Position numbers and translations under genes: made by a program
NCBI GenBank assembly: GCA_003218755.1
Contig: QHOK01000032.1
Coordinates: 1 to 40,539 of the forward strand
Length of the DNA: 40,539 nt
From: Verrucomicrobiota bacterium
Lineage (GTDB): Bacteria > Verrucomicrobiota > Verrucomicrobiia > Chthoniobacterales > UBA10450
Direction: 5' to 3'
In this document: positions 14,919-22,832 of the stretch, piece after piece
Position numbering within the stretch: the stretch's first letter is position 1
Layout: each line of letters starts with the position of its first letter
Notes under the pieces: model-generated
What the model saw: the letters and a program-made list of their open reading frames with translations, nothing else
Told to the model about the DNA's origin: nothing
Databases searched by the model: none

Positions 14919-15712
14919 GGGGTCACGCTGACTGCCGGTTGCGGCTGCAGGCGCACGATGTCACTGCCCCATTCAATTGTCGCGATCCCCCAGACCAGAA
15001 ACGAATCGGCTTTGCCAGGGTTCGCGGTGCTTTTAGGAAAACGGCAACGCGCCACATACAAACGGGCTTGTTCGTCCAGCGCCGGGTCACCTGACGAATT
15101 GACCGGGAAACAGTATCGAATTTCTCCAAGCTTGTTCACGGCCACCCGAAAGCGAATGGTTTGAGGCGTCTCCTCGTTGGAGGCGGCGAAACTCGCCTCT
15201 GGCGGGGTCGGAGCGCCAAAAGCGTCGAACTCCTTTGAAAACGAAGCGGACGTTGTGAAAAGAGCCATGGCAGCGGCAGTTTTCTGACGAACAAGCCGTA
15301 CCGCGCCCGGTGCCTGGCAACTCGGAATGCGCAGATCGCGTTCCAGCGGTGGAATGTCCTTCAACGTGGGCTGTATGGCGGAATAGGACGGCACATGCTC
15401 AGTCTTTGGCAGGGCATAGAGCCTTGCTTCGGGCGGACGGTGAGTTGTGAAAGCGAGCGCAGGATCTTCCGAATCGATCCAGCGAAGCAGCGTGCGACCT
15501 TCTTCGGAGGCGGGCGTAATCAACGTCACGCGGGCTGGCGGCGGCAGAAGCGCGATCGTTGGTGGATAAACGATTTGAAAAACGTAAAAGCAGAGAGCGT
15601 GCGCCGTCAAAGAAAGCGCTAGAAAAATTGTGATCGCTAGTTTTTGGCGGCGAGGCGAATCCCAGCTAAAGATAAGCGGTTCAGTTGCGCTCTCGGAGAT
15701 GACGCTGTTCAT
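14915..15712 (-). CDS. TonB-like energy transducer protein
   Basis: The 265-residue protein has a cytoplasmic N-terminus, one membrane helix (LAITIFLALSLTAHALCFYVF), a long periplasmic spacer and a C-terminal domain with RFRVAVNKLGEIRYCFPVNSSG and LDEQARLYVARCRF, resembling the TonB C-terminal fold in which a family-typical V..G.V pattern precedes D..a...v....F. TonB proteins pass proton-motive energy from ExbB/ExbD to outer membrane receptors. Similarity to classical TonB is modest, and the spacer is not strongly Pro/Lys-rich. It begins with ATGA, overlapping the exbD stop, and ends GTGA, overlapping the zinc-ribbon gene. Confidence 0.75.
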   Translation of the reverse strand: MNSVISESATEPLIFSWDSPRRQKLAITIFLALSLTAHALCFYVFQIVYPPTIALLPPPARVTLITPASEEGRTLLRWIDSEDPALAFTTHRPPEARLYALPKTEHVPSYSAIQPTLKDIPPLERDLRIPSCQAPGAVRLVRQKTAAAMALFTTSASFSKEFDAFGAPTPPEASFAASNEETPQTIRFRVAVNKLGEIRYCFPVNSSGDPALDEQARLYVARCRFPKSTANPGKADSFLVWGIATIEWGSDIVRLQPQPAVSVTP

Positions 15713-16113
15713 CGCGGTGGACTCGCAGCCAGCGCTACGGAAGTGATGCCATGTTCGAGCGCAGCGTTTGCCACTTTGGCAACCGTTTCGTAAGAAGTAG
15801 AACGGTCGGCCTTAATGATAATGGATTGGTCCTTGCGCTTGGCTGCATCCAGTAATAGCCCGAGTTGTTCCATTGTGACTCTTTGGTCTTGGAAATAAAT
15901 GGCCGGAACCGCCCCGCCACTGATGCTGATGATTTGGTGGCTGATCTGCGGGCCGAGCGTAAAGCGCGAGAACGGCATCGAAATCGAGATGCCTTGTTGC
16001 AAGATGAAGTTGGAACTGAGCAAGAGGAAGAAAACAAGCAGAAAGGCGACGTCCACTAGCGCCACAAGGACAATCCACCCAAAATTGAAATTTATCGTGC
16101 GGCGAAGCTTCAT
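15709..16113 (-). CDS. exbD: ExbD/TolR-type biopolymer transport protein
   Basis: The 134-residue protein has one N-terminal helix carrying the conserved Asp (WIVLVALVDVAFLLVFFLLLS, the D of ALVDVAF being the proton-binding residue) and a periplasmic ExbD/TolR domain with QSIIIKADRSTSYETVAKVANAA, in which KADR is family-typical. With ExbB it forms the proton-driven motor in the inner membrane. It sits between exbB (37 bp gap) and the TonB-like gene (4 bp overlap). The nearby TonB-like protein favours ExbD over TolR. Confidence 0.9.
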   Translation of the reverse strand: MKLRRTINFNFGWIVLVALVDVAFLLVFFLLLSSNFILQQGISISMPFSRFTLGPQISHQIISISGGAVPAIYFQDQRVTMEQLGLLLDAAKRKDQSIIIKADRSTSYETVAKVANAALEHGITSVALAASPPR

Positions 16114-16150
16114 GAGACGCTGCAGGTTCGTCGATTACCGAATCGCCGCT

Positions 16151-16864
16151 CTAGGAATCAAACTGCGCCTCGGACCTGGCCGGCTCTTCAGGTTGTTGAA
16201 AGCTGATAATGCCACTGATCGGGCGGCTTTCAGTTAGCATGTGGACGATCTCAATTCCCGCGCGTTCCATGTCATGAAACATGGTGTTCACGCGCGAAGA
16301 GAGATAGCTATAAGCGACAAAAGTGGGCGTCGCTACAACCAAGCCTGCTGCGGTGGTCAGCAAACTCTTATAAACGCCGCTGGAAAGCTCAGTCACTGTC
16401 GCGTAACCACCGCTTGAAGCGATTGTACCAAAAGCGTCAATCATTCCGGTAACGGTTCCAAGCAATCCAAGCAATGGCGTCAAAAACGCAATGGTAGCCA
16501 GCACCGCTAGGAACCGCTCCAATTTTGGCACTTCAAGCTGGGCGGCTTCTTGTACGATATCGCGCAATTCCGCGCGGGGCGCATCGTGCCGGATAATCGC
16601 TGCATGAATCACCCGCGCCACCGGGCCCGGTGTGCCCGCGGATTCATGAAGTGCCTCAGCGAAATTGCGCCGACGAATGAGGTTCGACAGTCCCTTCAAG
16701 AACTCGCCGACGTGAATCGTGGCACGGTGCAAGTAGAAGAGGCGTTCGGCAAAAACAGCAATCGCGATGATGCTACAGCCCAGGATTGGCCACATTAACA
16801 ATCCGCCCTTTTGGATGTAATCAATCACGCTGGTTTTTCTACCGCTCTTTGCCCACTGTGGCAA
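16151..16864 (-). CDS. exbB: ExbB/TolQ/MotA-type proton channel protein
   Basis: The protein is up to 237 residues with three membrane helices: LLMWPILGCSIIAIAVFAER, RFLAVLATIAFLTPLLGLLG and LLTTAAGLVVATPTFVAY. LLGTVTGMIDAF between the second and third helices is the MotA/TolQ/ExbB signature. It forms the pentameric proton channel that drives TonB. The longest reading starts at TTG 16864; GTG 16828 (VIDYIQKGGLLMWP) matches family starts better. It heads the exbB-exbD-tonB-like operon. Confidence 0.92.
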   Translation of the reverse strand: MPQWAKSGRKTSVIDYIQKGGLLMWPILGCSIIAIAVFAERLFYLHRATIHVGEFLKGLSNLIRRRNFAEALHESAGTPGPVARVIHAAIIRHDAPRAELRDIVQEAAQLEVPKLERFLAVLATIAFLTPLLGLLGTVTGMIDAFGTIASSGGYATVTELSSGVYKSLLTTAAGLVVATPTFVAYSYLSSRVNTMFHDMERAGIEIVHMLTESRPISGIISFQQPEEPARSEAQFDS

Positions 16865-16944
16865 GCCAACAACCGGATTCCACTCTGCCGCCTAACCAGT
16901 GCCAGGAGTGAGTCTTCAGCGTCGGGTTATCTTGAACAGGAGGC

Positions 16945-17460
16945 TTAGCGCCGAGTCTTCTCGTGCGGTTTTGCGGAAGGAGATGCGCGGCTGGTAGCAG
17001 TGCTCGTGCGGCCCAGCAATTTGCCGGATGCATCAAAGATGGAATAACCCGTCTGCTTTCCCGATGAGTCGTAGCTATAAACGATTTTATGCTGAAGAGT
17101 GCCGTCTGCTGCGCTTTGCGCTTCTTCGAGTATGCGGCCGGCATCGTCATACTTGTAGCGACTCTTGAGCCGAAGGCGGCCATCAGATCCGGAAATTTCC
17201 GCACTGGAAAAACGCCCCACGTCATCGAGTTCATAGCGAATCGTCTCCCGAAGTTTGCCATCCTGCCCGGTGGTCGTGGCCGCCGCCTTATGCTGTGCGG
17301 TATCGAAATTGTAAACGGTGCGCGAGCCGTCTGGGTGCATCGACACAGTCACCCGCATAGCATCACCACGAGGTTGCTCCGGAGATTGGCCGAATCCTTT
17401 TGTGTCGCCACAGACGAGAAGAGCGCAAACGATCGTCACCTCGAGCCGGAAAAATTTCAT
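16945..17460 (-). CDS. Secreted protein with YD/RHS-like repeats, function unknown
   Basis: The 171-residue protein has a signal peptide (MKFFRLEVTIVCALLVCG, cleavage near FGQS) and a mature part made of imperfect beta-strand repeats of the type YKYDDAGRILEE and VYSYDSSGKQTGYS, preceded by similar units ETIRYELDDVGRFSSAE. These resemble short YD repeats of RHS-like surface proteins. It ends in a basic tail (PHEKTRR). It is transcribed away from mraZ, with a 104-bp shared intergenic region, and precedes exbB by about 80 bp. The role is unknown. Confidence 0.7.
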   Translation of the reverse strand: MKFFRLEVTIVCALLVCGDTKGFGQSPEQPRGDAMRVTVSMHPDGSRTVYNFDTAQHKAAATTTGQDGKLRETIRYELDDVGRFSSAEISGSDGRLRLKSRYKYDDAGRILEEAQSAADGTLQHKIVYSYDSSGKQTGYSIFDASGKLLGRTSTATSRASPSAKPHEKTRR

Positions 17461-17535
17461 GACCCGAGGAGCTTACGGCGACGGCGGCTGGGCGCAATAT
17501 GGCTGAAAATTTTTATTGACCGCCGGTTGCGGAGG

Positions 17536-17568
17536 TGGTTAAAGGTGGGGTCAAGTGGGGCAAAATGG
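17536..17568 (+). promoter_or_regulatory. MraZ operator: four TGG repeats spaced 10 bp
   Basis: TGG occurs at 17536, 17546, 17556 and 17566, within AGGTGGTTAA, AGGTGGGGTC, AAGTGGGGCA and AAATGG. This equals the exact 10-bp spacing of direct repeats bound by MraZ in other bacteria. The last unit overlaps the preferred mraZ start codon. A possible -35 TTGACC is at 17516-17521, with a weak -10 near 17538, so bound MraZ would cover the promoter and ribosome site. Confidence 0.75.
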
Positions 17569-18044
17569 ACGATTGTTCCACTCGACCAATGGACGCCGAT
17601 CCCCAACCCGAACGCCTCTACGCCGGAGAATTCCGGCATTCCGTCGACGAGAAGAATCGGATCACGATTCCCTCCCGTTGGCGGCGCGGGCATGCTGAAG
17701 AATTCATTCTCTTGCCGGAGGCGACTCACCAGTTTCTGATCGTTATGTCGCCGACGGAATTTGCAAAAACGAGTTCGGCTGCGGAAACCAATCAGACCGT
17801 ATCCGCACGCGATCGACGCGTCTTCCTGCGCCATTTGCATTCTCGCGCTCAGCACGCAGGCGCGGACCGACAAGGGCGGCTGGTATTGCCGGAAGACCTT
17901 TGCCGAAAGCTCGGATTAAAAGGGGAGGTTGCTCTCGTGGGCGGGCAGGGCCGTTTTGAGGTTTGGAATTTGCAACGCTGGAAACGGGCGCACGAGGAGG
18001 AAACGCCCACTTACCAGCACGTGGCAAGTGCAATTGGTTTATAA
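17565..18044 (+). CDS. mraZ: Transcriptional regulator MraZ
   Basis: The 159-residue protein has two AbrB/SpoVT-type halves: LYAGEFRHSVDEKNRITIPS near the N-terminus and AGADRQGRLVLPEDLCRKLG in the second half, each with the D..(G/N)R(I/L).(I/L)P core. MraZ forms a ring that binds the direct repeats in its own promoter and controls the dcw cluster. ATG 17565 and ATG 17589 are both possible; the longer frame from GTG 17535 translates the operator and is unlikely. It opens the division cluster. Confidence 0.93.
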   Translation: MDDCSTRPMDADPQPERLYAGEFRHSVDEKNRITIPSRWRRGHAEEFILLPEATHQFLIVMSPTEFAKTSSAAETNQTVSARDRRVFLRHLHSRAQHAGADRQGRLVLPEDLCRKLGLKGEVALVGGQGRFEVWNLQRWKRAHEEETPTYQHVASAIGL

Positions 18045-18141
18045 GCGAATGGTTCGTCAAAACGTTGTTAGCGCATTGTGTTTGGAGCGGCCTGTCGGGC
18101 TCGCCGTCGATCCGGGGCCTGCCGAAGAGAAGGCCCATCCA

Positions 18142-19092
18142 ATGGAGGATTTTGTCTATCACCGTCCAGTGTTGCAGAGGGAAGTGCTGAGGTTACTCAA
18201 GCCCAAAGCAGGTTCTCTCATCGTAGATGGAACATGCGGCGGCGGTGGTCACACCGAAGCGCTCTTGGAAACTGGCGCCGATGTAGTGGCCCTGGATCAG
18301 GACCCTGATGCGGTAAAACATGTGAGCGAGCGACTGGCACATTTCGGTCGTCGCCTCATCGTGCGGCAGGCGAATTTCCGGCATGCAGCCTGCGTCCTCG
18401 ATGAGCTTGGTATCCGCACCATCGGCAGAGCGCTCCTCGATCTCGGTGTTTCTTCGCGGCAACTGGAAAATGCGGAGCGCGGTTTCAGCTTCGTGCGAAA
18501 CGGTCCACTCGACATGCGCATGGACCCGGGGACGCAGCTAACTGCTGCTCAGATCGTAAACGAATATGGCGAAGAGGAATTGACGCGGTTATTTCGCGAA
18601 CTGGGTGAGGAACCGGCTGCGCGGAGAATCGCGAGCCTGATCGTCAAGATACGCAAGACTTCGCCGTTTCGTGAAACTCTGCCGCTGGCGCGCGCGATCG
18701 AAAAGTTGGTCGGCCGGCACGGGCGGCAGCATCCAGCCACTCAGGTTTTTCAAGCGCTGCGGATGAAAGTAAATGACGAGCTGGGCGCCCTCGAAGAAGG
18801 CTTGCGGATTTTAACTGCGCGACTTGCGCCCGGCGGGCGCATCGGGGTGATCACTTTTCACTCACTAGAGGATCGGATCGTGAAGAACTTTTTTCGCGAT
18901 CATAGCCGGGAATGGCTCGATAAGCCGGAATGGCCAGAGCCACAGCGCAATCCCGATTACGACCTTAAATTGGTTACGCCGAAACCGGTGGAACCGGCCG
19001 ATGAAGAACAGCGCGCGAATCCCCGCTCGCGGAGCGCAAAGTTGCGCGTGGCCGAAAGGATAAATGAAGCGTTCGCGTCGAAGAAACCATAA
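18142..19092 (+). CDS. rsmH: 16S rRNA (cytosine1402-N4)-methyltransferase
   Basis: The 316-residue protein is the usual RsmH length. The SAM site is VDGTCGGGGHTEALL, followed by ALDQDPDA, DLGVSSRQLENAERGFSF and GPLDMRMDPG, then ITFHSLEDRIVKNFF near the C-terminus. It methylates C1402 in the ribosomal decoding centre and is a standard dcw member (mraW). ATG 18142, with GAGAAGG upstream, fits the family start MEDFVYHRPVL; an upstream ATG 18049 would add an unlikely extension. It overlaps the ftsL-like gene by 29 bp. Confidence 0.95.
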   Translation: MEDFVYHRPVLQREVLRLLKPKAGSLIVDGTCGGGGHTEALLETGADVVALDQDPDAVKHVSERLAHFGRRLIVRQANFRHAACVLDELGIRTIGRALLDLGVSSRQLENAERGFSFVRNGPLDMRMDPGTQLTAAQIVNEYGEEELTRLFRELGEEPAARRIASLIVKIRKTSPFRETLPLARAIEKLVGRHGRQHPATQVFQALRMKVNDELGALEEGLRILTARLAPGGRIGVITFHSLEDRIVKNFFRDHSREWLDKPEWPEPQRNPDYDLKLVTPKPVEPADEEQRANPRSRSAKLRVAERINEAFASKKP

Positions 19093-19432
19093 TGCGGTAA
19101 ACGCGGCCTCGCTTGCGCGCTGGATCGTGATGACTGCATTTCTGGCAGTGGCCGGATTGACCTACGTTTATTTGACGCTGCAACTTTATCATCTCGGCGA
19201 GCGCAGAAAAGCAGTCGAGAACGAGCTTACCAGTCTGCGCACTCAAAATGATGTAGCGAGCGCGCAGATAGCGGCATTGACGTCGCGGTCGGCGCTGCAA
19301 CGCCGATTAAAAGAGGGCTACTTGAAAATGATCCCGATTTCGGAGGCAAACATTGTTCGGCTGACTATTCCTCCCCGGTCACCGGACGAAGATACGATCC
19401 AGCCTGTAGCCAACCCTTCCGCCGCAAGATGA
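19064..19432 (+). CDS. ftsL: FtsL-like cell division protein
   Basis: The 122-residue protein has a short basic cytoplasmic end (MKRSRRRNH), one membrane helix (WIVMTAFLAVAGLTYVYLTL) and a periplasmic coiled-coil (LGERRKAVENELTSLRTQND). This bitopic plan and its place between rsmH and ftsI match FtsL, which binds FtsB and FtsQ and activates FtsW-FtsI. FtsL is poorly conserved in sequence, so the call rests mainly on topology and order. Its TGA overlaps the ftsI ATG. Confidence 0.8.
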   Translation: MKRSRRRNHNAVNAASLARWIVMTAFLAVAGLTYVYLTLQLYHLGERRKAVENELTSLRTQNDVASAQIAALTSRSALQRRLKEGYLKMIPISEANIVRLTIPPRSPDEDTIQPVANPSAAR

Positions 19433-21246
19433 ATCCAAACAGCCGAAGCCGTTGCGTGTTGGTGTGCGCTGCTTTTATCGGGCTGTTCAGCATCTTTTCA
19501 TTCCGTTTGATTTATCTGCAGGCGATAAAGCACGACGAATATGCCGGTCTTGCTGCTGAAAAACACGTTTACAAGCAAATCATTTACGCAGAGCGCGGCA
19601 CGATTCTCGACGCGAACAGTGAAGTTCTCGCGCACAATATTCCTGTAGAGACGGTCGTGGCCGACGCCACGCATCTCAGCAACCCGGAAGCGATCGTTGG
19701 CCCCGTAAGCAACGAACTCGGCATCCCGTCCCGGCAGCTTGCGGAGAAATTAAACAGCGGACGCCGTTACATCGTGATTAAGCGCGAAGTGCCCGAGCAC
19801 ACCGCAAACGCGCTGCGTGAAAAACTTCGTGCCGGAAATTTGCGCGGAATTTATTTCGAGCATGATGCCACGCGCATTTATCCAAATGGCTCCATGCTTT
19901 GCCACGTCATTGGATTTACCGACTTTGATCATCGCGGTATCCAAGGCGTGGAAGCCTCGATGGAGGAGTATCTTCACGGGCAGGACGGCTATCGTTTCAT
20001 CGAGCACAACCGGGCTGGCCAGGAGATCGTACCTTATCGCGGACAGGAGCGGGCTCCGCGCGACGGCTACCAGATCCATCTGACCGTCGATCTTGGTTTG
20101 CAGAACATTGTGGAGAACGAGATCGACGCCGCGATGCAGCAATATTCACCTCAAAAAGCCACTATTATTTTGATGCGGCCGCGGACAGGAGAAATCCTGG
20201 CGATGGCCAATCGACCGCATTTTGATTTGAACCTCCGCTCGGAGGCCAAACCTGAACAGATGAAAAACCGGGCCATCATCGACATGATGGAACCGGGCTC
20301 GACTTTCAAGATTGTCGCGGCCGCCGCCGCTCTCAATGAACGCAAGCTGCGGCCGGATTCGGAGGTCTTTTGCGAGAATGGTCTCTGGAAGTTCGGCGGC
20401 GCCGCCCTGCACGACCACCGCTCGTTTTCGTACCTTAGCGTGCGCGACATTCTCATTAAATCGAGCAACATCGGAGCAGCTAAACTCGCGCTCAGTGTAG
20501 GCGAACAGAAGTTCTACGAGTACATTCGCCGCTTCGGATTTGGCGAGCGCACGGGAATTGAGCTGCCCGGCGAGATCAATGGGCTCATTCGGCCTCCGCA
20601 ATCCTGGAGCAAAATCTCCATCACCCGTATTCCGATGGGGCACGAGATCGGGGTCACGCCGTTGCAGATGACAATGGCGATGGCGACGATTGCCAACGGC
20701 GGCAAACTAGTCGTGCCGCGCATCGTGAAATCGATTACGACATCCGAGGGCACAACCATCAGTTCGCTTTCCCCGGTCGTGTTGCGTCAGGTCATTTCTC
20801 CTGAAACCGCCAGAGAAATTGGTGATGCGCTACGAGGCGTGGTAAGCGATGCCGGGACCGCCGCTGCCGCGGCCGTGCCAGGCTTTACCATTGCCGGAAA
20901 AACTGGAACCGCGCAGAAAGTTGATCCTCGAGGCGGGTACGAAGAGGGTAAGTACGTCGTTTCTTTTGCAGGGTATCTGCCCGCCGATCATCCCGAATTT
21001 GTAGGTCTGGTGGTGCTCGATGATGCACACACGAGCAAACCAGAGTTAAATTACGGCGGGCTTGTCGCGGGGCCGATCTTTGCCCGGCTCGCGGAGAAAG
21101 CTGCCCGCTATCTCGATCTTGAGCCGCATGAGGAGATTCGCAAAGCGATTCCCGTGGAGCGAGTGGAAAAAAAGGTGCCGGCAAAGCGAATCCACAAGAC
21201 TGCGTCGGCAGAACGAATCGCCTTAACTAATGCCTCGCGCCATTGA
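19429..21246 (+). CDS. ftsI: Septal peptidoglycan transpeptidase (PBP3/FtsI)
   Basis: This 605-residue class B penicillin-binding protein has a membrane anchor (VLVCAAFIGLFSIFSFRLIYL), a pedestal domain starting AERGTILDANSEVLA, and a transpeptidase domain. Active-site motifs are S291-T-F-K294 in EPGSTFKIV, S345-S-N347 in IKSSNIGAAK and K491-T-G493 in AGKTGTAQK. It crosslinks septal peptidoglycan in the periplasm together with FtsW. The C-terminal tail after the enzyme fold has Lys/Arg-rich short repeats (PVERVEKKVPAKRIHK) of unknown role. Confidence 0.95.
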   Translation: MNPNSRSRCVLVCAAFIGLFSIFSFRLIYLQAIKHDEYAGLAAEKHVYKQIIYAERGTILDANSEVLAHNIPVETVVADATHLSNPEAIVGPVSNELGIPSRQLAEKLNSGRRYIVIKREVPEHTANALREKLRAGNLRGIYFEHDATRIYPNGSMLCHVIGFTDFDHRGIQGVEASMEEYLHGQDGYRFIEHNRAGQEIVPYRGQERAPRDGYQIHLTVDLGLQNIVENEIDAAMQQYSPQKATIILMRPRTGEILAMANRPHFDLNLRSEAKPEQMKNRAIIDMMEPGSTFKIVAAAAALNERKLRPDSEVFCENGLWKFGGAALHDHRSFSYLSVRDILIKSSNIGAAKLALSVGEQKFYEYIRRFGFGERTGIELPGEINGLIRPPQSWSKISITRIPMGHEIGVTPLQMTMAMATIANGGKLVVPRIVKSITTSEGTTISSLSPVVLRQVISPETAREIGDALRGVVSDAGTAAAAAVPGFTIAGKTGTAQKVDPRGGYEEGKYVVSFAGYLPADHPEFVGLVVLDDAHTSKPELNYGGLVAGPIFARLAEKAARYLDLEPHEEIRKAIPVERVEKKVPAKRIHKTASAERIALTNASRH

Positions 21247-21274
21247 ATGCCTCCCTTGGGAATGTTAAAGCCTC

Positions 21275-22762
21275 ATGCAGCTCAAGACTCTCCTCGCCGC
21301 GACTCCAGTTCGCCAAGTCATCGGGCCACTTGATCGCCCGGTGGAAAACATCGCGTATGACTCGCGGCGAGTGCAAAGGAACACCTTGTTCGTGGCATTG
21401 CGGGGCGAGAAAACCGACGGGCACGAATTTATCGGTCACGCCATCAGCAAAGGCGCATCGGTAATCGTTGCTGAACGCGAGGAAAAAGACCCGCGTATTA
21501 CCTGTCTCGTCGTTGAGGACACGCGTACTGCGCTTGCTGATTTCTCGGCGACTTTTTACGGACACCCAGCACGCAAATTGAAACTGGCGGCTGTCACGGG
21601 CACGAATGGCAAAACCACAACAACCTTTCTCATCAAGCACATCTGTGAAAGTGCTGGTTTGCGGTGCGGATTAATCGGAACGGTGCGCTATGAGATTGGT
21701 GAGCGGCTTCTGCCGGCCATCCGCACCACTCCGGAGTCGCTGGATTTACAAGAGCTGCTGGCGCAGATCGCCAATGCCGGGTGCAAGGCGGCGGCGATGG
21801 AAGTCTCTTCACATGCGCTTGCGCAGAATCGGACGCACGACCTCGAATGGAACGTCGCCGTCTTTACAAATCTCACCCAAGACCATCTCGATTTTCACGG
21901 CACAATGGAAAACTACTTCGACGCCAAGCTGAAGCTGTTCACTGGACTCGCGAACCAGAAAAGAAAACGCAAACCTGTTGCAATTGTAAATATCGATGAC
22001 CGTTACGGCCAACGACTGCTCGACAAAATCGACAAGCGCGTGGCGGTTGTCACTTACGGAATGGGGACGCGCGCGGATTTTCGCGCTTCAAATTATCGCG
22101 CCGAGTTTAGCGGCACGTCCTATCAGCTTGACGCCCATGGCAAGAGTTATCTGGTTCGTCTCCCGTTAATTGGCCGATTTAACGTGACAAATTCGCTCGC
22201 AGCGCTTACTGCGGCCGACGCGCTCGGAATTAATCTGCGAAGCGCAGTGTTTATCCTCGCCAAGGCGCCGCAAATCCCGGGACGTTTGGAGTTGGTTCAA
22301 GCGAAGCGACAATTCCAGGTGTTCGTCGATTACGCACACACGCCGGACGCGCTCGGCAACGTTCTGAAAACCCTTCGGGAACTGGAGCCGCACCGTTTGA
22401 TCACCGTATTTGGCTGCGGCGGTGATCGCGACCGGCAAAAGCGCCCGCTGATGGCTGAGATGGCAGATCGCCTTGCTGACTACTCCATCATCACCTCTGA
22501 TAATCCGCGCAAGGAAGATCCAAACGCGATCATCGCCGAAGTCGAAAAAGGTTTTCGTTCGAATCGGTACGAAAAAATGATTGATCGCACCCAGGCGATC
22601 GACCGCGCTATTGCGCTCGCCCGACCGCGAGACATTATATTGATTGCTGGCAAGGGACACGAAAATTATCAGGAGTTCGGCGATTACACGATCCCGTTCG
22701 ACGATATCCAAGTCGCGCGACGCGCGATTGAAAACCATCCCGTCGAGTTTTTGTCATTATGA
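21275..22762 (+). CDS. murE: UDP-MurNAc-tripeptide ligase, meso-diaminopimelate adding
   Basis: The 495-residue Mur ligase has the ATP loop VTGTNGKTTTT (residues 107-117), the central motif MEVSSHAL, the FTNLTQDHLDFHGTMENYF block and the C-terminal DNPR motif at 409-412 in TSDNPRKEDP. DNPR marks enzymes that add meso-diaminopimelate, so this organism should have DAP-type peptidoglycan. The carboxylated-Lys position lies in the MENYFDAKLKLF segment. It follows ftsI after 28 bp. Confidence 0.96.
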   Translation: MQLKTLLAATPVRQVIGPLDRPVENIAYDSRRVQRNTLFVALRGEKTDGHEFIGHAISKGASVIVAEREEKDPRITCLVVEDTRTALADFSATFYGHPARKLKLAAVTGTNGKTTTTFLIKHICESAGLRCGLIGTVRYEIGERLLPAIRTTPESLDLQELLAQIANAGCKAAAMEVSSHALAQNRTHDLEWNVAVFTNLTQDHLDFHGTMENYFDAKLKLFTGLANQKRKRKPVAIVNIDDRYGQRLLDKIDKRVAVVTYGMGTRADFRASNYRAEFSGTSYQLDAHGKSYLVRLPLIGRFNVTNSLAALTAADALGINLRSAVFILAKAPQIPGRLELVQAKRQFQVFVDYAHTPDALGNVLKTLRELEPHRLITVFGCGGDRDRQKRPLMAEMADRLADYSIITSDNPRKEDPNAIIAEVEKGFRSNRYEKMIDRTQAIDRAIALARPRDIILIAGKGHENYQEFGDYTIPFDDIQVARRAIENHPVEFLSL

Positions 22763-22832
22763 TTCTGTTTTTCAGTTTGCCAGGACGTGAATCGCGCAGA
22801 ATCAGGCGCCTGCGCTCACGAATCCCTGCACT

